64,000 bases of DNA from Membranipora membranacea (lineage: Eukaryota; Bryozoa; Gymnolaemata; Cheilostomatida; Membraniporidae): NCBI GenBank assembly GCA_914767715.1, contig OU612067.1, positions 9,362,001 through 9,426,000 on the forward strand. Direction: 5' to 3'. Shown in pieces: positions 23,442-35,587 of this stretch. The position numbers and the translations under genes were made by a program. Under the pieces are notes generated by a model, which saw nothing but the letters and a program-made list of their open reading frames with translations, was not told the origin of the DNA and made no database searches. Positions within the stretch are counted from its first letter, which is position 1. Every line of letters begins with the position of its first letter.

Positions 23442-26181
23442 GTATAACAGATCGTGTTTTTAAAATGCTACATAATCAAGAAGTTCTCAACTGCAAGAAA
23501 TTTGCCGACCGTCAAATAAACAAGGTGGAGACCGGTACCATGTGTCGAGTTAGGCTGGGCGTCACCTACATGACGGCTGACGATTGGTTGCAGCTAACTC
23601 AGGTCGCAGTTTATTCAATTCAGACACTCCTACCAGAGGACTTTCATCGTATGATATGCCAGCTGTGCGAAGCCATCAAAATCTATACCTCAAGGTAAAA
23701 TAGTTGGAAATGTTCTTTTTTATTTTGATTCATAATCTTGTTGCCAATTAGTTTGCAGGAAAGTGATGGTTGGTAGTGCTAGATTGTCAAGCCTCTGTTC
23801 ATAGTCGTCAGAGAATGTTAGCATAATACGAGTGGCAGAGCTTTGGATCCTCTCAGTCTTGTTTTGCTGGTGTTTGATAGCAGATTGTACAGTGCAGGGC
23901 AGGTGTAGGCGACTACAGACTTAATATTAGCTACTTAGAAGGTTTTCATGCCAACGCTATCAATGCTCATGATTTGAGATATCTCATTAAGTATAATCGT
24001 TGGGAGCATTGAGATATGTTATAGTCAACATGATTACAGAATGTTAGTGCGTTGACTATCACAACGCCTAAATCTTGTTGTGCTCAGGGGGAGAAAGAAA
24101 GAAAGAGATTATCATCTCCACATCACAGAGTAAGGATAAACAGAGAGGACACTTCAATGATCGTTATAGTGCCTGCGGTTTTTGATTAACTGGGGGAAAA
24201 TTGTGCACAGCTGGATGCCGAAAACTCATTATCTCTTTATGTTATAATGTCATTTTTCTTGCAGACATCTCTACCTTTGACGGCCATAATTCATTCTGTA
24301 TTTATCCTAAAGACTGATTTCCAACTTTGTTAGAATGTCCAACCTTCAAGCTATACACCATATTACTGTCATTTTTTGCTAGGATACATAAGCTATGAGC
24401 TATCTGCATTTTTAAAATGAGTTATATCATATAGATTTACATGTGGCCTGGGTCAATACACGGACATTTCCTAATTTTTATGACCAGAAGTTTATCAATT
24501 GTCACACGTAAATCTATATAATAAAACTTATTTTACAAATGCAGATAGCTCATAGCCTATGTATCCTAGCAAAAAATGAAAATAATATGGTGTAAAGCCT
24601 GAAGGTTGGAAATCAGTCTTTAGGATAAATACAGAATGAGTTATGGCCCATCAAAGGTAGGGATGTCTGCAAGAAAAATGACATTATAACACATAGAGAT
24701 AATGAGTTTTCGGCATCCAGCTGTGCACAATTTTCCCCCAGTTAATCAAAAACCGCAGGCACTATAACGATCATTGAAGTGTCCCCTCTGTTTATCCTTA
24801 CTCTGTGTCCACATGTTACACCAAGGTGCATAACAGCAATTAATTCCATGATGATGTAAGCTAGCATTTTTCCAGTTTAATTTGATAAATCATCGTTTGG
24901 AATATCAAGCATAGACATGGAGTTCCATCTCGATCATTGCCAATTTGTACGACCATTATATTTTCAATGCATCATCATAATAAAACTATATAGCAATTTT
25001 TGGTGCAAGTGTATCTAAAGGTATTGATGGAGGGATTTAGGTGATTAGCTGATCAACGGTAGATATGTGGTATCATTTTGCATTTTCTTTCCATGTCACA
25101 GGAAGAATGTCAGCTCTATCACGTTGCGACTTTCTGCGGCTAAAATTGAAACGGCATCCAAGCGATGCGGTACAGGGAATGTCAGCAGATTTTATTTTTG
25201 TTTGAATGGAGTGGTGTTGAATTCATAGATGTTAAATTTTATCTTTAACAGATCAATCAAAGAAACGGACATTTGCAGAGCAGCTGGTCTACTTCAGCTT
25301 TCTCTAGGAAGATACGTCGGAATGACTGTCCACCAAATTTTCATATGGCCTGCCACTTACCAGCTACTATACGTCGTTTCGGACCAGCCCATGTGTAAGT
25401 TTTAGATAAATAACCATCAGATGAAAGCATAGTAACTGAGTAAATTTTTGTATGAAAGAAGATTTGTCAATGGCCATTGATTTTTAGATTGATAAGAATG
25501 TGGAATGTCTTTCAAGATACATACCAACATATTAATTATACTGGGATTTGAAAAAATTACCGGTACCAGGTAATCCAACAAGTAACAATCAATTTAGATA
25601 GTACAATTATCCTAGAGTGTTTAGATAGTCTATGGATTAATATTATACCTTGCTATCTGAGCAATTTTACTGGAGCCAAAATTTGGCAATTCAGTGTGCA
25701 AATTACTAGACACTACATACTTTCATTAGTAAAAGACAAAACTTTAAATACTATTCAATAATATCCTGTTAATCCTACCTGGCTCAAATGTAGTGTTTTA
25801 TATCAAAGGCATTTTTGCAGCACCTATGAAAGGAACGAAGGTTCTTCAAATTCACAAGCAAGCATGTACTATTGTTTTATGGCAACAGCATACTTTATAT
25901 GCGGAAAAATACTGCTGAATCTACTGCATAATCAAACAATATATGGTTATAAGCTCAGAAAAAAACTTGATTACTACATAATCAGTAGACCACCCCAGGT
26001 TTTTAATAGCTATGATAACCAGTAGGCAAGCATTAGCACCATAATTTCAGTGCAAAGACCTTTATTGATTGTATCAATTTATATTATAATATATTTCAGA
26101 TACTGGGCATTTTCTTTTGAGCGGAAAAACGGTCAAGAAGGAAGTCAGGTGTCTAATAACAAGGGAGATATAGCAGGACAG
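23442..26181 (+). pseudogene. CACTA/EnSpm-like transposase remnant, three spliced exons
   Basis: Three exons join in frame: 23442-23694, 25252-25392 and 26100-26181. The product (about 158 residues) follows the C-terminal region seen in animal CACTA-like transposases. It has a KKFADRQ block, then MTADDWLQLTQVAVYS, then LLPEDFHRMICQL, an ICRAAGLLQL block, and a final IYWAFSFERKNG motif matching the family's FW-x-F-x-FER-x-NG. The catalytic part upstream is not found in the window, so this is a fragment. Intron 1 holds a 684-bp palindromic element (24124-24807). After the third exon the next plausible acceptor (26659) would add only three codons before a stop, just upstream of the next gene. 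Loss of the core argues for a relic; a transcribed domesticated fragment cannot be excluded. Family assignment rests on motif wording, not on a search. Confidence 0.55.
24124..24807. mobile_element. 684-bp palindromic (fold-back) element
   Basis: The two halves are long inverted repeats of roughly 320 bp. The left end reads CACAGAGTAAGGATAAAC. The right end (GTTTATCCTTACTCTGTG) is its exact reverse complement. Pairing continues through the blocks around TTCGGCATCCAGCTGTGCAC and AGATAGCTCATAG. TCCACAT flanks both sides (24117-24123 and 24808-24814), a 7-bp target-site duplication, possibly 8 bp with one mismatch. No ORF is present. Ends and duplication length fit a hAT-like non-autonomous element, but the superfamily is not settled. 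Confidence 0.8.
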
Positions 26182-26783
26182 GTATGGTTACCTCAATTCC
26201 AACACAAATCCTCTAAAAATGAGTTTGTTTACGTCTCTATTTTATGAGTTAAATTTCAGCAAAGTATCTCTCACACTATCATTCCAAAAGCTTATCACCA
26301 TAAGGTTATTGGTATAGTCATGTTTTAAAACGGCATAAATCTCTTGAGAAGGTGTAAACAAGAATTAAATGTTAGAGTTAGCACCTCAAATAGTCCTGCA
26401 AGTTAAGCACTCAGGCTAAGATATGTGGGTGATTACTGAACTAATCCTTATTTGTATCACCAAATTTTCAGTAGGCATGATCATTTTATCAGTATCAGGA
26501 TTAACTTATACATCTTAACATGAGGTCAGAAAATAAGAGGACTGAAAAACAAATTAAATGCTAATTTATCCTTACAAAGAAGCTTCTGCTGCGCTTTGTT
26601 TACGTCATTTGGCACTTGATGCATATGATCAGGGTTCTCGTCCTTTTATTTTCTTTCAGATACTCAACTAGATAGGAAGACATCCAAGAGAGCTGTCAAG
26701 ATAATTTACAAAGCCTCGGACTGCAGGCACCTCTGAGGAGCATTACTTATTTTTAACTGAAACGAACACTGACGGTGAACAAA

Positions 26784-29700
26784 ATGAATACACTCATCTC
26801 CATTGCCATAGCACTTATTCTAGTGACAATCAACTTGGAGCAGAGCAACGCTCATGTCGCTCTAACTTATCCCCTACCAAGGAGAACCAACTATGATTAC
26901 TTGGACAATGAAAAAACACCCGAACCATGTGGTGGACAAATGAAAGGTATGTAGATTGCAAGAGTTACATCTTCAAAGCTTGAAGGCTAGTCAGGCTGGC
27001 ACTTTAGGCGATGGGGATTTAAAGGGGTCCACTGTTAGTTAAAAGAAGACAGCCACATTGCCTAATCAGAAAATATGTGTTTTTTGTTCGATAAGTATCT
27101 GAAATCCACATTCTTCTAGGAATATTTTGCAACATTTGTGAAAAAAAGCTTTGGTAGAGCGTTACCAAAGATTTGACAACTCCATTAAGCTGATACAACA
27201 TACAGTGGGGCGCAAACAACTGCACACCTGCTTCAGCTGCAAGATCAACCATATCTCTTGTTGCCTGGTGAAGGCTCCCAGGGTGTCTCCAGAGAAGAAG
27301 CATTAAATGGTCAACAGAACCCATCACCAATCAAAGTTGTCTAGATAATAGCAACACAAATGGTTACTGGGCCTATTATGATGAGAGATTACCTGAAGAA
27401 ATCAGTGATAATCAGCTTATCTTAGTCAAAGATTATAAAAACAAGCTGCAAAAAGCGCCCCAACTTTGCTATACTCATTACCTTCACTGTGTAGAAAACT
27501 AAGAGATGAGTTGATCTTAGGCTTTAGAAGCCTGGAAATCATTCCAGAGAGTAGTTGTTGAAACTAATTGTCTCATCATATATCTTCTAGGTTATGTAAA
27601 AAAATAATAAGTAAATATCGGGAATATGTCACTACTAAATAATTAATATATTGTCATTATCTTGAATTACAATTCCTGGCCAAGTACCACAAGAATCCGT
27701 AGGCCAGAAAAAAACCCTGAATAGAACAAACGCTGTGAAGGCCAGTCACCTGACTGTTAATAATGTGAGAATAATAGTATGGCAAAAACAAAATGGATTT
27801 ATAAATTCGACTGTTCTCTTTCAATCAACAGCAAAATATACACCGTTCGTTGAGTTTATATTTCTGAGCTCCCAGGCCAAAATCTATAGATATGTATCAC
27901 GAAATGTTCGACTAACCTTGGTTGCTTTTGGGGTTTGGCGTCGTGTCGCTGACTCATTGATGCTTGAGATAAATCACATGTCGCATTAACCACCCACATA
28001 GTGCCAGCTTATCTACGACAAGAGAAGCGATTACTAGAGAAAAGAAGACATGAAACACCCTATTACTTCACTACCTGTATTTAGCTGTAGATAATTTCAC
28101 TTGGCTGACATAATTTTGAGTTGTTAATCGTGATTTTGACGTACTTGACAAAGGTTCCTTTGCCACATACTACATAGCTGAGAGGTATGCATCAGCGAGG
28201 GCTTGCGCTACCAGTGTCAACAAGCACAGTAAGCCGCACAGAAGAGAAAGTACTCAGCAATCAAACTTCGACATCAAAATAAAACACTCATCTAACACGC
28301 CTCTTCAATAAAATATACCAAGACTTTGTTGTGTCATCTTGTATGTCAGATGGCAAAGGCCATGATTGTGAAACCTAGGAATTTCTAAGCTTCCATATTT
28401 GTGTAGACCCACCAGCCAGCCAGCCAGCCAGCCAACATTTGAGTTTAAACAGCAGATGGCGAAATGTAATAAAATACTGCTGCGATGCAATTTCCGATTG
28501 TCCTTCATAATATTGATACTGCTGTTTAGGCCCTCACTCTGCGACAATTTTGAAAAACAGCGCATTGCTTCTACTTCATTGTAATAGTAACATTGCATGA
28601 CCAGGTAATTTTATCCTATTTACAAGGTTGTGGCATTATTGCCCAGTGCGCATTCCACCCAAACATGGATATATCCTTACTCTGTGGTAATATCTTCTAG
28701 ATTGCCTAGATATTGAACCAGGAGTAATAGGCATTTTCACTTTGTTCACCCATTATGAAAACAGCAAGCTTGTCTTTGACCATAAAGTGAATGCGCAGTG
28801 TATTGGGCTGGGCCCAGCCATATTTGACGCCGATGGTCAATTACACAAATGACTCAAATGAGTATTTGTGAATGCGGCTACCATAGTATGACAAATGCTG
28901 TCCACATGTGTGCCTGGTCAGCAGGCATTTAGGCTTTGTCAATGCATTTTTGGTCAATAGATGTTAGGCGATCAAAAGCTTCATCGCTTGTTGGTTGCAT
29001 TCAACCTGAATATTTAGAATGCCGCTCACAATATGTGATGACTTGCAAAACCCTTTCATAGGTATTTTTAGCACTTAGGACCATTATAGTAATTCATGTT
29101 CTGCATCTTTTCAGCCGAGACGATGTCCGAATTCAGGTCAGGCGATAACGTGACAGTGACATGGCATCTAGCGTATCCACATAGGGTGAGTATGTCAGTC
29201 TTAGAACCAGTACACAAGACGTAGAGCCCTGGCAGGACAGCTCTCAGCAACACATTCCGATGCCTCAAGCCACCTGCATGACCTTGTCAAGCCCCAATGG
29301 TGGTTTGACAGACCAGTATTTTTCCTGTGTTATGTGTGAGTTTCATAAATGATCTAAATCATTTATGATATGTGTGATGAATTAATAGTGAGTTATATTT
29401 ATTTAACTTGACAGGGAGGTTTCAGGATTGAGCTGTTGACAGACAATGACAAGACGTCTCAAAAGATCTTCCCAACAGGAGACGCAGAATATTCAGGCGC
29501 TGGCGACACAACGTAAGTAGCACGTGCAGCACAACATGGCTGTCAGCTGTCATGAAACTTATGCTTATCCATCTATTAGTCTTGCCCCAACCCCTCCTAA
29601 TCATGATGAGTAGAAAACTTCTATCGTATATATTATATAATATCAAGCCAGAGTAAAAAGGGGAACGTGAAAAATATTTAGACCATTTTAAACTAGATGT

Positions 29701-32700
29701 ACAAGACAATAAGGACAGTTGATGATTTGTTAGAATTTTGTGACGTAGTATAGATGTATTTGACAGAAAGGTCGGAAAGATAACATAATCTTTTATTCTG
29801 GGAGAGCTAGATGACAATACCAGTACATTCCCTGTTGCATGTGCAGTAGATGTCGCCTGTCACGTACAAAATCTGACTTGAGGGGTCATTTTGTGAAAAC
29901 CAACTGTTGAGAGCAACCCTTTAGCATAATTCAGTAGGGAATGCACTTCATTAGCTCTTGATTGTTGATAGTGACGGCCAGAGGTAAATCTAGGTCACCT
30001 GTCACTGTCAGCACAGTAACATCTGCACCCCTGAGAAATCAGCAATCAATAATAATAAAATTAGACCTGTCGCAAAAAATGCCTGTCACCCTTCTAATTC
30101 CAGAGCTCACACAGGTATATAATCATTTGGCTGCGAATTCATTTAATGAGAGGGGAAAAATTCCCACACCTGAGTGACAAAATGTTAGGTGCCCCTAAAT
30201 GATGACAAGTTACACAACTCATTCAGTGCCAAGATTTCAAAAGGCTTTGAACAGACAGTTCTAACCACGTCAACCTCAACGAAAAAGAAGTCAATTTGTC
30301 ATTTATGGTATAGATTTGTTGGCCTAAGGAATCTGCATTGTCATCTAAGAGCTTGTGTCTGTCATATAGTTGCACTGGTATGGTAACCACACTTTTGATC
30401 CGACCAGTCGTCATAAATAATAAGTAAAGTTGTTTTTCAGCATGACATTGCAAATTCCAATTAAATTCTATACTGGCGCCTCTTGGCGTAAGCAGTTGAC
30501 AATTTTGCAGTGAAATGCCAGCAACTAAATTCTGCTTCTGAGGTTGCACAGATGACTGCTCTACTCTTTGCACAATCATCTCCGTGCATTTTAGGTTGTG
30601 ATGCAATTATTTTGTCTCTTCTTTTTCCCCCAAACTTTTGTCGTAATTTCTTTGGCATGTTATGGAAATCATCCGTCCAGGATGATATTGTCTGCCAAAT
30701 GAAATAATGTTTATACAAGTTAGATTTTGTAGCCTTGAGAAAGCTCTTAATAAACTATTAATATACATAAATGAGTGACATGGCATTTAACATCTATAAA
30801 ATAAGTAAATATCACATAAAAGAGTATTGACAAGTCTACCCAAAGCCTTTTGGGTACACTGACTTGAATTATGCAGCTATTATTGACAGAACATTGACAT
30901 ACATATGCTGTGCAAATTACAAACCAATGTGAAGCACTGACAAAGTATGTCGCTGTCATATCTACTTCCTTGATCGTAATACATAATATAAACAAGAGTA
31001 AGTAGGCTATAATATCCTTACTCTGTGATATAAATATAGGCATTTCGCTGTTTGCACATTTGATATCATGTTTGATAATATGTAAGTTATAATAATCTCA
31101 TAATCAACAATAAAACTTTTCCCATTTATTTATATTTATTTATCCGCAATTTTCTAAATGGTTTCATTAAAAAATGGGAAGGTTTTATCAATTCTCATTC
31201 ATTATCTAAAAATGCTGCCACTGATTTTTCAAAGGTATCGGAGACATCAAACAATGGGCTGTAGGATAGTTAGGTTGAGTTATTCCAATTCTCCAAATTT
31301 CTTCAAATAAAAATAACAGCCTGTCCCATCCCACACACCCACATATAGTTTTCACATCTGAATGATGGCTTAGTTTTAAATGGTGCTAGCATCATTGTAT
31401 TATTGCAATTAAATATCTTTCTACAAAATTCCCATTCTGCGCATGCTCAGCTCTGGGCATGAGCTGATCTCTGCAAAATTGAGCCTCGGAATTCCGAAGC
31501 CATCTGATTGGCTACCTGCTCTGGTAGCACACTCACAAATGCGTGCGGAATTGTTAGAAAGAGTTATCTTCTATTGTCACTATTAGCTAAAGTTGACTGG
31601 CAATTTATGCAGGGGGTGTCCTATCTCCCCAGACCAAAATTGCAATTAGAACCCAGACTAAACTCATTGTTCTTGCACATGCGCAAATTCAAGTCACGCA
31701 TGATACATACTTAGCCTTACGACATTCTCTTTGTGGTAATGATAGCCTAGTTTATCAGTGATCTACATGCCCAGTCAGATCACGAGAGTCAGTATGCAAA
31801 ATTCCTTCTCGTTATTGTGATGGTATTATGAGTGAAAGAAAGGGTACCATCTAGGGGGACTTTCGATATTGATGAGAAAATAAACCGATCAATAGGAAGT
31901 ATGATGACCACAATATTTAGATGTTAGATTTATAACAAACACACCCCTTCCCCTTATCAGATCTGAAGCTTCAATGACACTAATAAATATAGGCTTAAAC
32001 ACCAATGCTCCGTCATTTAGGTTTGGTAAAGATTGCCAGTAAATAGAAGGAAATGACCCATTTTGCATCACCCTCTCCCCTCCCGGCTAGAAACCTAGTG
32101 ACCTACCTGTGTCACCACATGTCAAATCCCAAGTTCTGATAAGAAGCATTATTTTTTGCAATTATCGGTAAAAATGATTTCTGCCAATTCATCACGCTAT
32201 GTGGAAAGACTTTCTTTGGCTCCACAAAATACTTGGAAAGTCACAATTTTTTTATACAACAAACAGTATGGTGCCATCGAGATACTTTTGTAGCTATATT
32301 GTAACCTTCTTTTGTGTTTTTTTACAGAACAACCTCCGCAATGATCACCTTGCCCTCAGATGTCAGTTGTCACAACTGCACCCTGAGACTGGTTAGACAG
32401 GCCATAGAGGCGGGAGCTAACTTCCGATTCCACACATGCGCTGATATCAGAATCTTAAGTGATACCGACTCAGACTACTGTTCAGGAAGAGGAACATACA
32501 ATATGGCCGACGGAACATGCAGCTGCAACAAATTCTACAACGGACACAAATGCCAGTACTGGGGTAAGTACAAAGAAGCAAGATGTATAAACAAATTGCT
32601 AGCTAAGTTATTGAGATGACATTGATGATGAATCAATCGGGCTAAGGGAAGGGCTAGAAAATTAAATATGCTGGGTTCATGGAAATACATGCGAGTACTT

Positions 32701-35587
32701 ATACCCGAGGGAGAAAGGACATGTTTATTAATGATTGTGACAGTCTTTGAAGCAAATCTCCAGTCTGATACATGTGTTTCATAATTAATTAGTAATGTGG
32801 GGTCAAATACTATCCTATATCATTATGCACCCAGTTTTAACAAAATTGGACGAATTGGGGATACTAAGAGTTGTGCTCGCTTTCAATGGGAGAAACCTGC
32901 CATTTTGTAATTTCAATTTCGTTCATATGACTGCTGTTGCTTGAGAATAATTAACCAATGACCTTTCATTTAACAGATGAATGTGAGGAGGATGCTGATT
33001 GTATGAATGGTGGACAGTGTGTGAACACCTACGCTGTATCTAGTCCAGTGAACCAGTGCTTCTGTGCACAGGGATTCTTCGGAGAAAAATGTGATAGAGT
33101 AAGTCAAACAAACTACTTAAATATCAGCTGCCACAAACCTAAGTTAGTGAGCTCTGTATCACTTAGAATTTCGGAGTTTTTCTGTTGTGGTGTTAACGGA
33201 GAGGAGGTTCGTCACTTAAATCACGTGTTTCACAAAGAGTTTCATCCCTTTGGATTATCTAGGAGGATGCATGTTACGAATAGTGAGAAAAGCTACATCA
33301 AATGTTAAAGGCTGCTTCACGCTTGTGTTGAAGGCACCCAGCGTAACGTAACAAATTTGAGATACTTTGTTGGATTACTTATTATCATTTTTTATCAAAA
33401 GTCCTCCACAGTGAGTACACTAGAAGGATTAGACCTCAGTGAACACAGGAAGACATCAATGTCTGATAACTACGACGTGTATCACAGAATCATCAACAAC
33501 GACGAACTCGAGATGGTCTTGAAAGTTAAGACTGACACATGGATCGGTGTAGGATGGAAACCTACTGGAGGTCAAGAATGTAGAAAGGGCTACATTGAAG
33601 GTAATGTCTCAGAATTGAATATACAGTTATGTGCAATCACCAATCACTCAGCAGTACAAGAAAAACTTTACATTACCTGTCAAAGATTCATTTAAAGAGA
33701 TGTGGATGACTCTAAAGGTTAGAGTTCATCTAGAATATGTTGTTACCAGTTGAAGTACGAAGAATTAATATAGTAGATCTAGTAGTAGTATCTATAAAAT
33801 CTATTTTTACCTATGTAGGAGCTACAGCTGAGGTGGAACCAGAGTCTACCTCTGAACCAGAAGGCACAGCAGAACCAGAAGGCACAGCAGAGCCAGAAGG
33901 CACAGCAGAGCCAGAATCCACAGCCGAGCCAGAATCAACTGCTGAACCAGAGTCCACTGCCGAACCAGAATCCACAGCTGAACCAGAAGGCACAGCAGAA
34001 CCTGAATCCACAGCTGAACCAGAAGGCACATCAGAGCCAGAGGGCACAGCAGAGCCAGAAGGAACCTATGACGGACACAACGATGGCGGAAGCAATGCCG
34101 TAAACATTACCAGTGAAGCAGCCTACCTAGTGTGTAAGTGATAGATGTGGTTTTTTCTATCTAAAGTGGAATTTGAGTGGTGACTTTGTTGAATGATGAG
34201 TGTGACACTGCTACCCTAATCTGCCATATTGACATGTCTTCTTTTTTTTTAGCACAAGGCATCGACGCATCATATGCAACCCACAGTTGCACACCAGTAA
34301 GTGGTGGATCAAAACCAGAACCTGAGCAAGAAGGTGAATCATCTGCCGAACCCGAGTCCACCGCCGAGCCAGAGTCATCTGCCGAACCAGAATCGACCGC
34401 CGAGCCAGAATCCACAGCTGAACCAGAATCCACAGCTGAGCCAAAAGGAGGTGTCGAACTCGAATCTAAAAATGCTGGATCTGGACGTAAGTTTGCACAT
34501 TGTTAGTTAAAACTGGTACTGTAATTCGTCTTGGAATGTGAAAAGACACGAGATATAGCACCCACTTAGTTCAGGGAAACCATCTCGCTTCACATTCAAT
34601 ATGGTGCGACAGCTTCTACAAGTCTGGGTACATTATAATTCATTGACAAAGACTGTCTTTTCTATTGTCAAGAGGGTGTAACTCCGAATCAAAAATGACT
34701 AACAGTTAAACATACCAGAAGACAATTACAAGATTTCACGCCCTCTATATTAGGTCAACACATAGCTCTGGCACCTCAAGTGATGAGATATGTATATATA
34801 ATTTCCATATTTTTAGATCCTATGAATTGCGTTGATATGGTCATGGCTTCAGCCAGAGAAAAATACTCCAGAGTATATGACAGTTTCTCAAGAGACAGAA
34901 GCACACCAAAACATGATACTTACTTTGGAGGCGAGAACAGTCTCACTGCAGCTATTGCCGAGGAAGTCAACGGCGAGACCACAGTTCTCTTCAGAAGGAA
35001 GTTGGCAGGTAAGAACTATTGTCATTGCTAGAAACATATGTGGGTAATATCCAGTCATAAATTTGTTTACTTGTGAGGTTTCATAGATAGGATCTTGCCA
35101 ATATGCTGATTTTAACATTGTGTTTTGAGAATGAGTTTTCAATGTTTATTTGCTTTCTACGGTCAATTTAGATATTCAAATTGTTCAATCGGTCAATTGT
35201 CTAGGTTTGAAATGTGGCTATCAACCTGTAAACCTTTAATTAACATACTTCAATATCCATTTCATCACTGTTTCAGCTGGTGATGACAGAGATCACACTA
35301 TCGCAGACGAGCTTATGACTGTTATCTGGGCTCATGGCCAACATCACTTTAAGTACACCCACGGTCTTATGAGTGGTCTGGAGTTCTGTACAGTGAGGGA
35401 CATTTTCTTCTACAGAAAAGATGTACCAATGTACCACGGTCACGTCGGGTCTAGAGGAACCACATCCCTCAATCTCGTCAGCGACCCCAACGACAAAGGA
35501 GAAACAGGTAAAACCTCAACTGGGTCATTCCTAGCAGCTAACTTAGCGGTGATCCTTTCTGTTTTCGTAGCAGCTTTGTTGCATTGA
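26784..35587 (+). CDS. Secreted His-first / EGF-like / split DOMON protein, probably GPI-anchored
   Basis: Ten exons join in frame: 26784-26946, 29115-29185, 29415-29512, 32328-32563, 32977-33098, 33402-33600, 33819-34133, 34253-34486, 34817-35008 and 35277-35587, giving 646 residues. A signal peptide (residues 1-23) ends NA, so the mature protein would start HVALTYP. PCGG follows, then VTWHLAYPHRGGF. This pattern recalls copper histidine-brace proteins of the LPMO/X325-BIM1 type (inference). A Cys-rich stretch (CTLRLVRQA, TCADIRI, CSCNKFYNGHKC) and a six-Cys EGF module (about 190-230) come next. A DOMON domain begins with DTWIGVGWKP (about 280) and resumes at CVDMVMASAR and VIWAHGQ (about 480-565). 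DOMON domains bind haem or sugars in known proteins. Two exons of TAEPES/TAEPEG repeats interrupt it. The C-terminus is hydrophobic (LAANLAVILSVFVAALLH), as for a GPI signal. Function is unknown; extracellular redox or copper chemistry is a guess. Confidence 0.8.
33842..34063 (+). repeat. 18-bp coding minisatellite (TAEPES/TAEPEG), first block
   Basis: Exon 7 of the DOMON gene is mostly an 18-bp unit coding Thr/Ser-Ala/Ser-Glu-Pro-Glu-Ser/Gly, repeated about 12 times with third-base variation. The frame is kept throughout. A second, shorter block of the same unit occupies exon 8 (about 34316-34447). Confidence 0.9.
34316..34447 (+). repeat. 18-bp coding minisatellite, second block
   Basis: Exon 8 contains about six further units (SAEPES/TAEPES) after a PEPEQEGE lead-in. 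Its unit is the same as in exon 7, so the two exons probably arose from one another by duplication. Confidence 0.85.

Noticed and set aside
27019-27330. 103-codon minus-strand ORF in intron 1 of the DOMON gene
   Set aside because: The composition is protein-like, but no motif is recognised and no partner exons were found; it may be a repeat fragment.
33811-34047. Minus-strand ORFs over the Glu-Pro repeats
   Set aside because: They are mirror images of the 18-bp coding repeat, whose reverse strand happens to be open.
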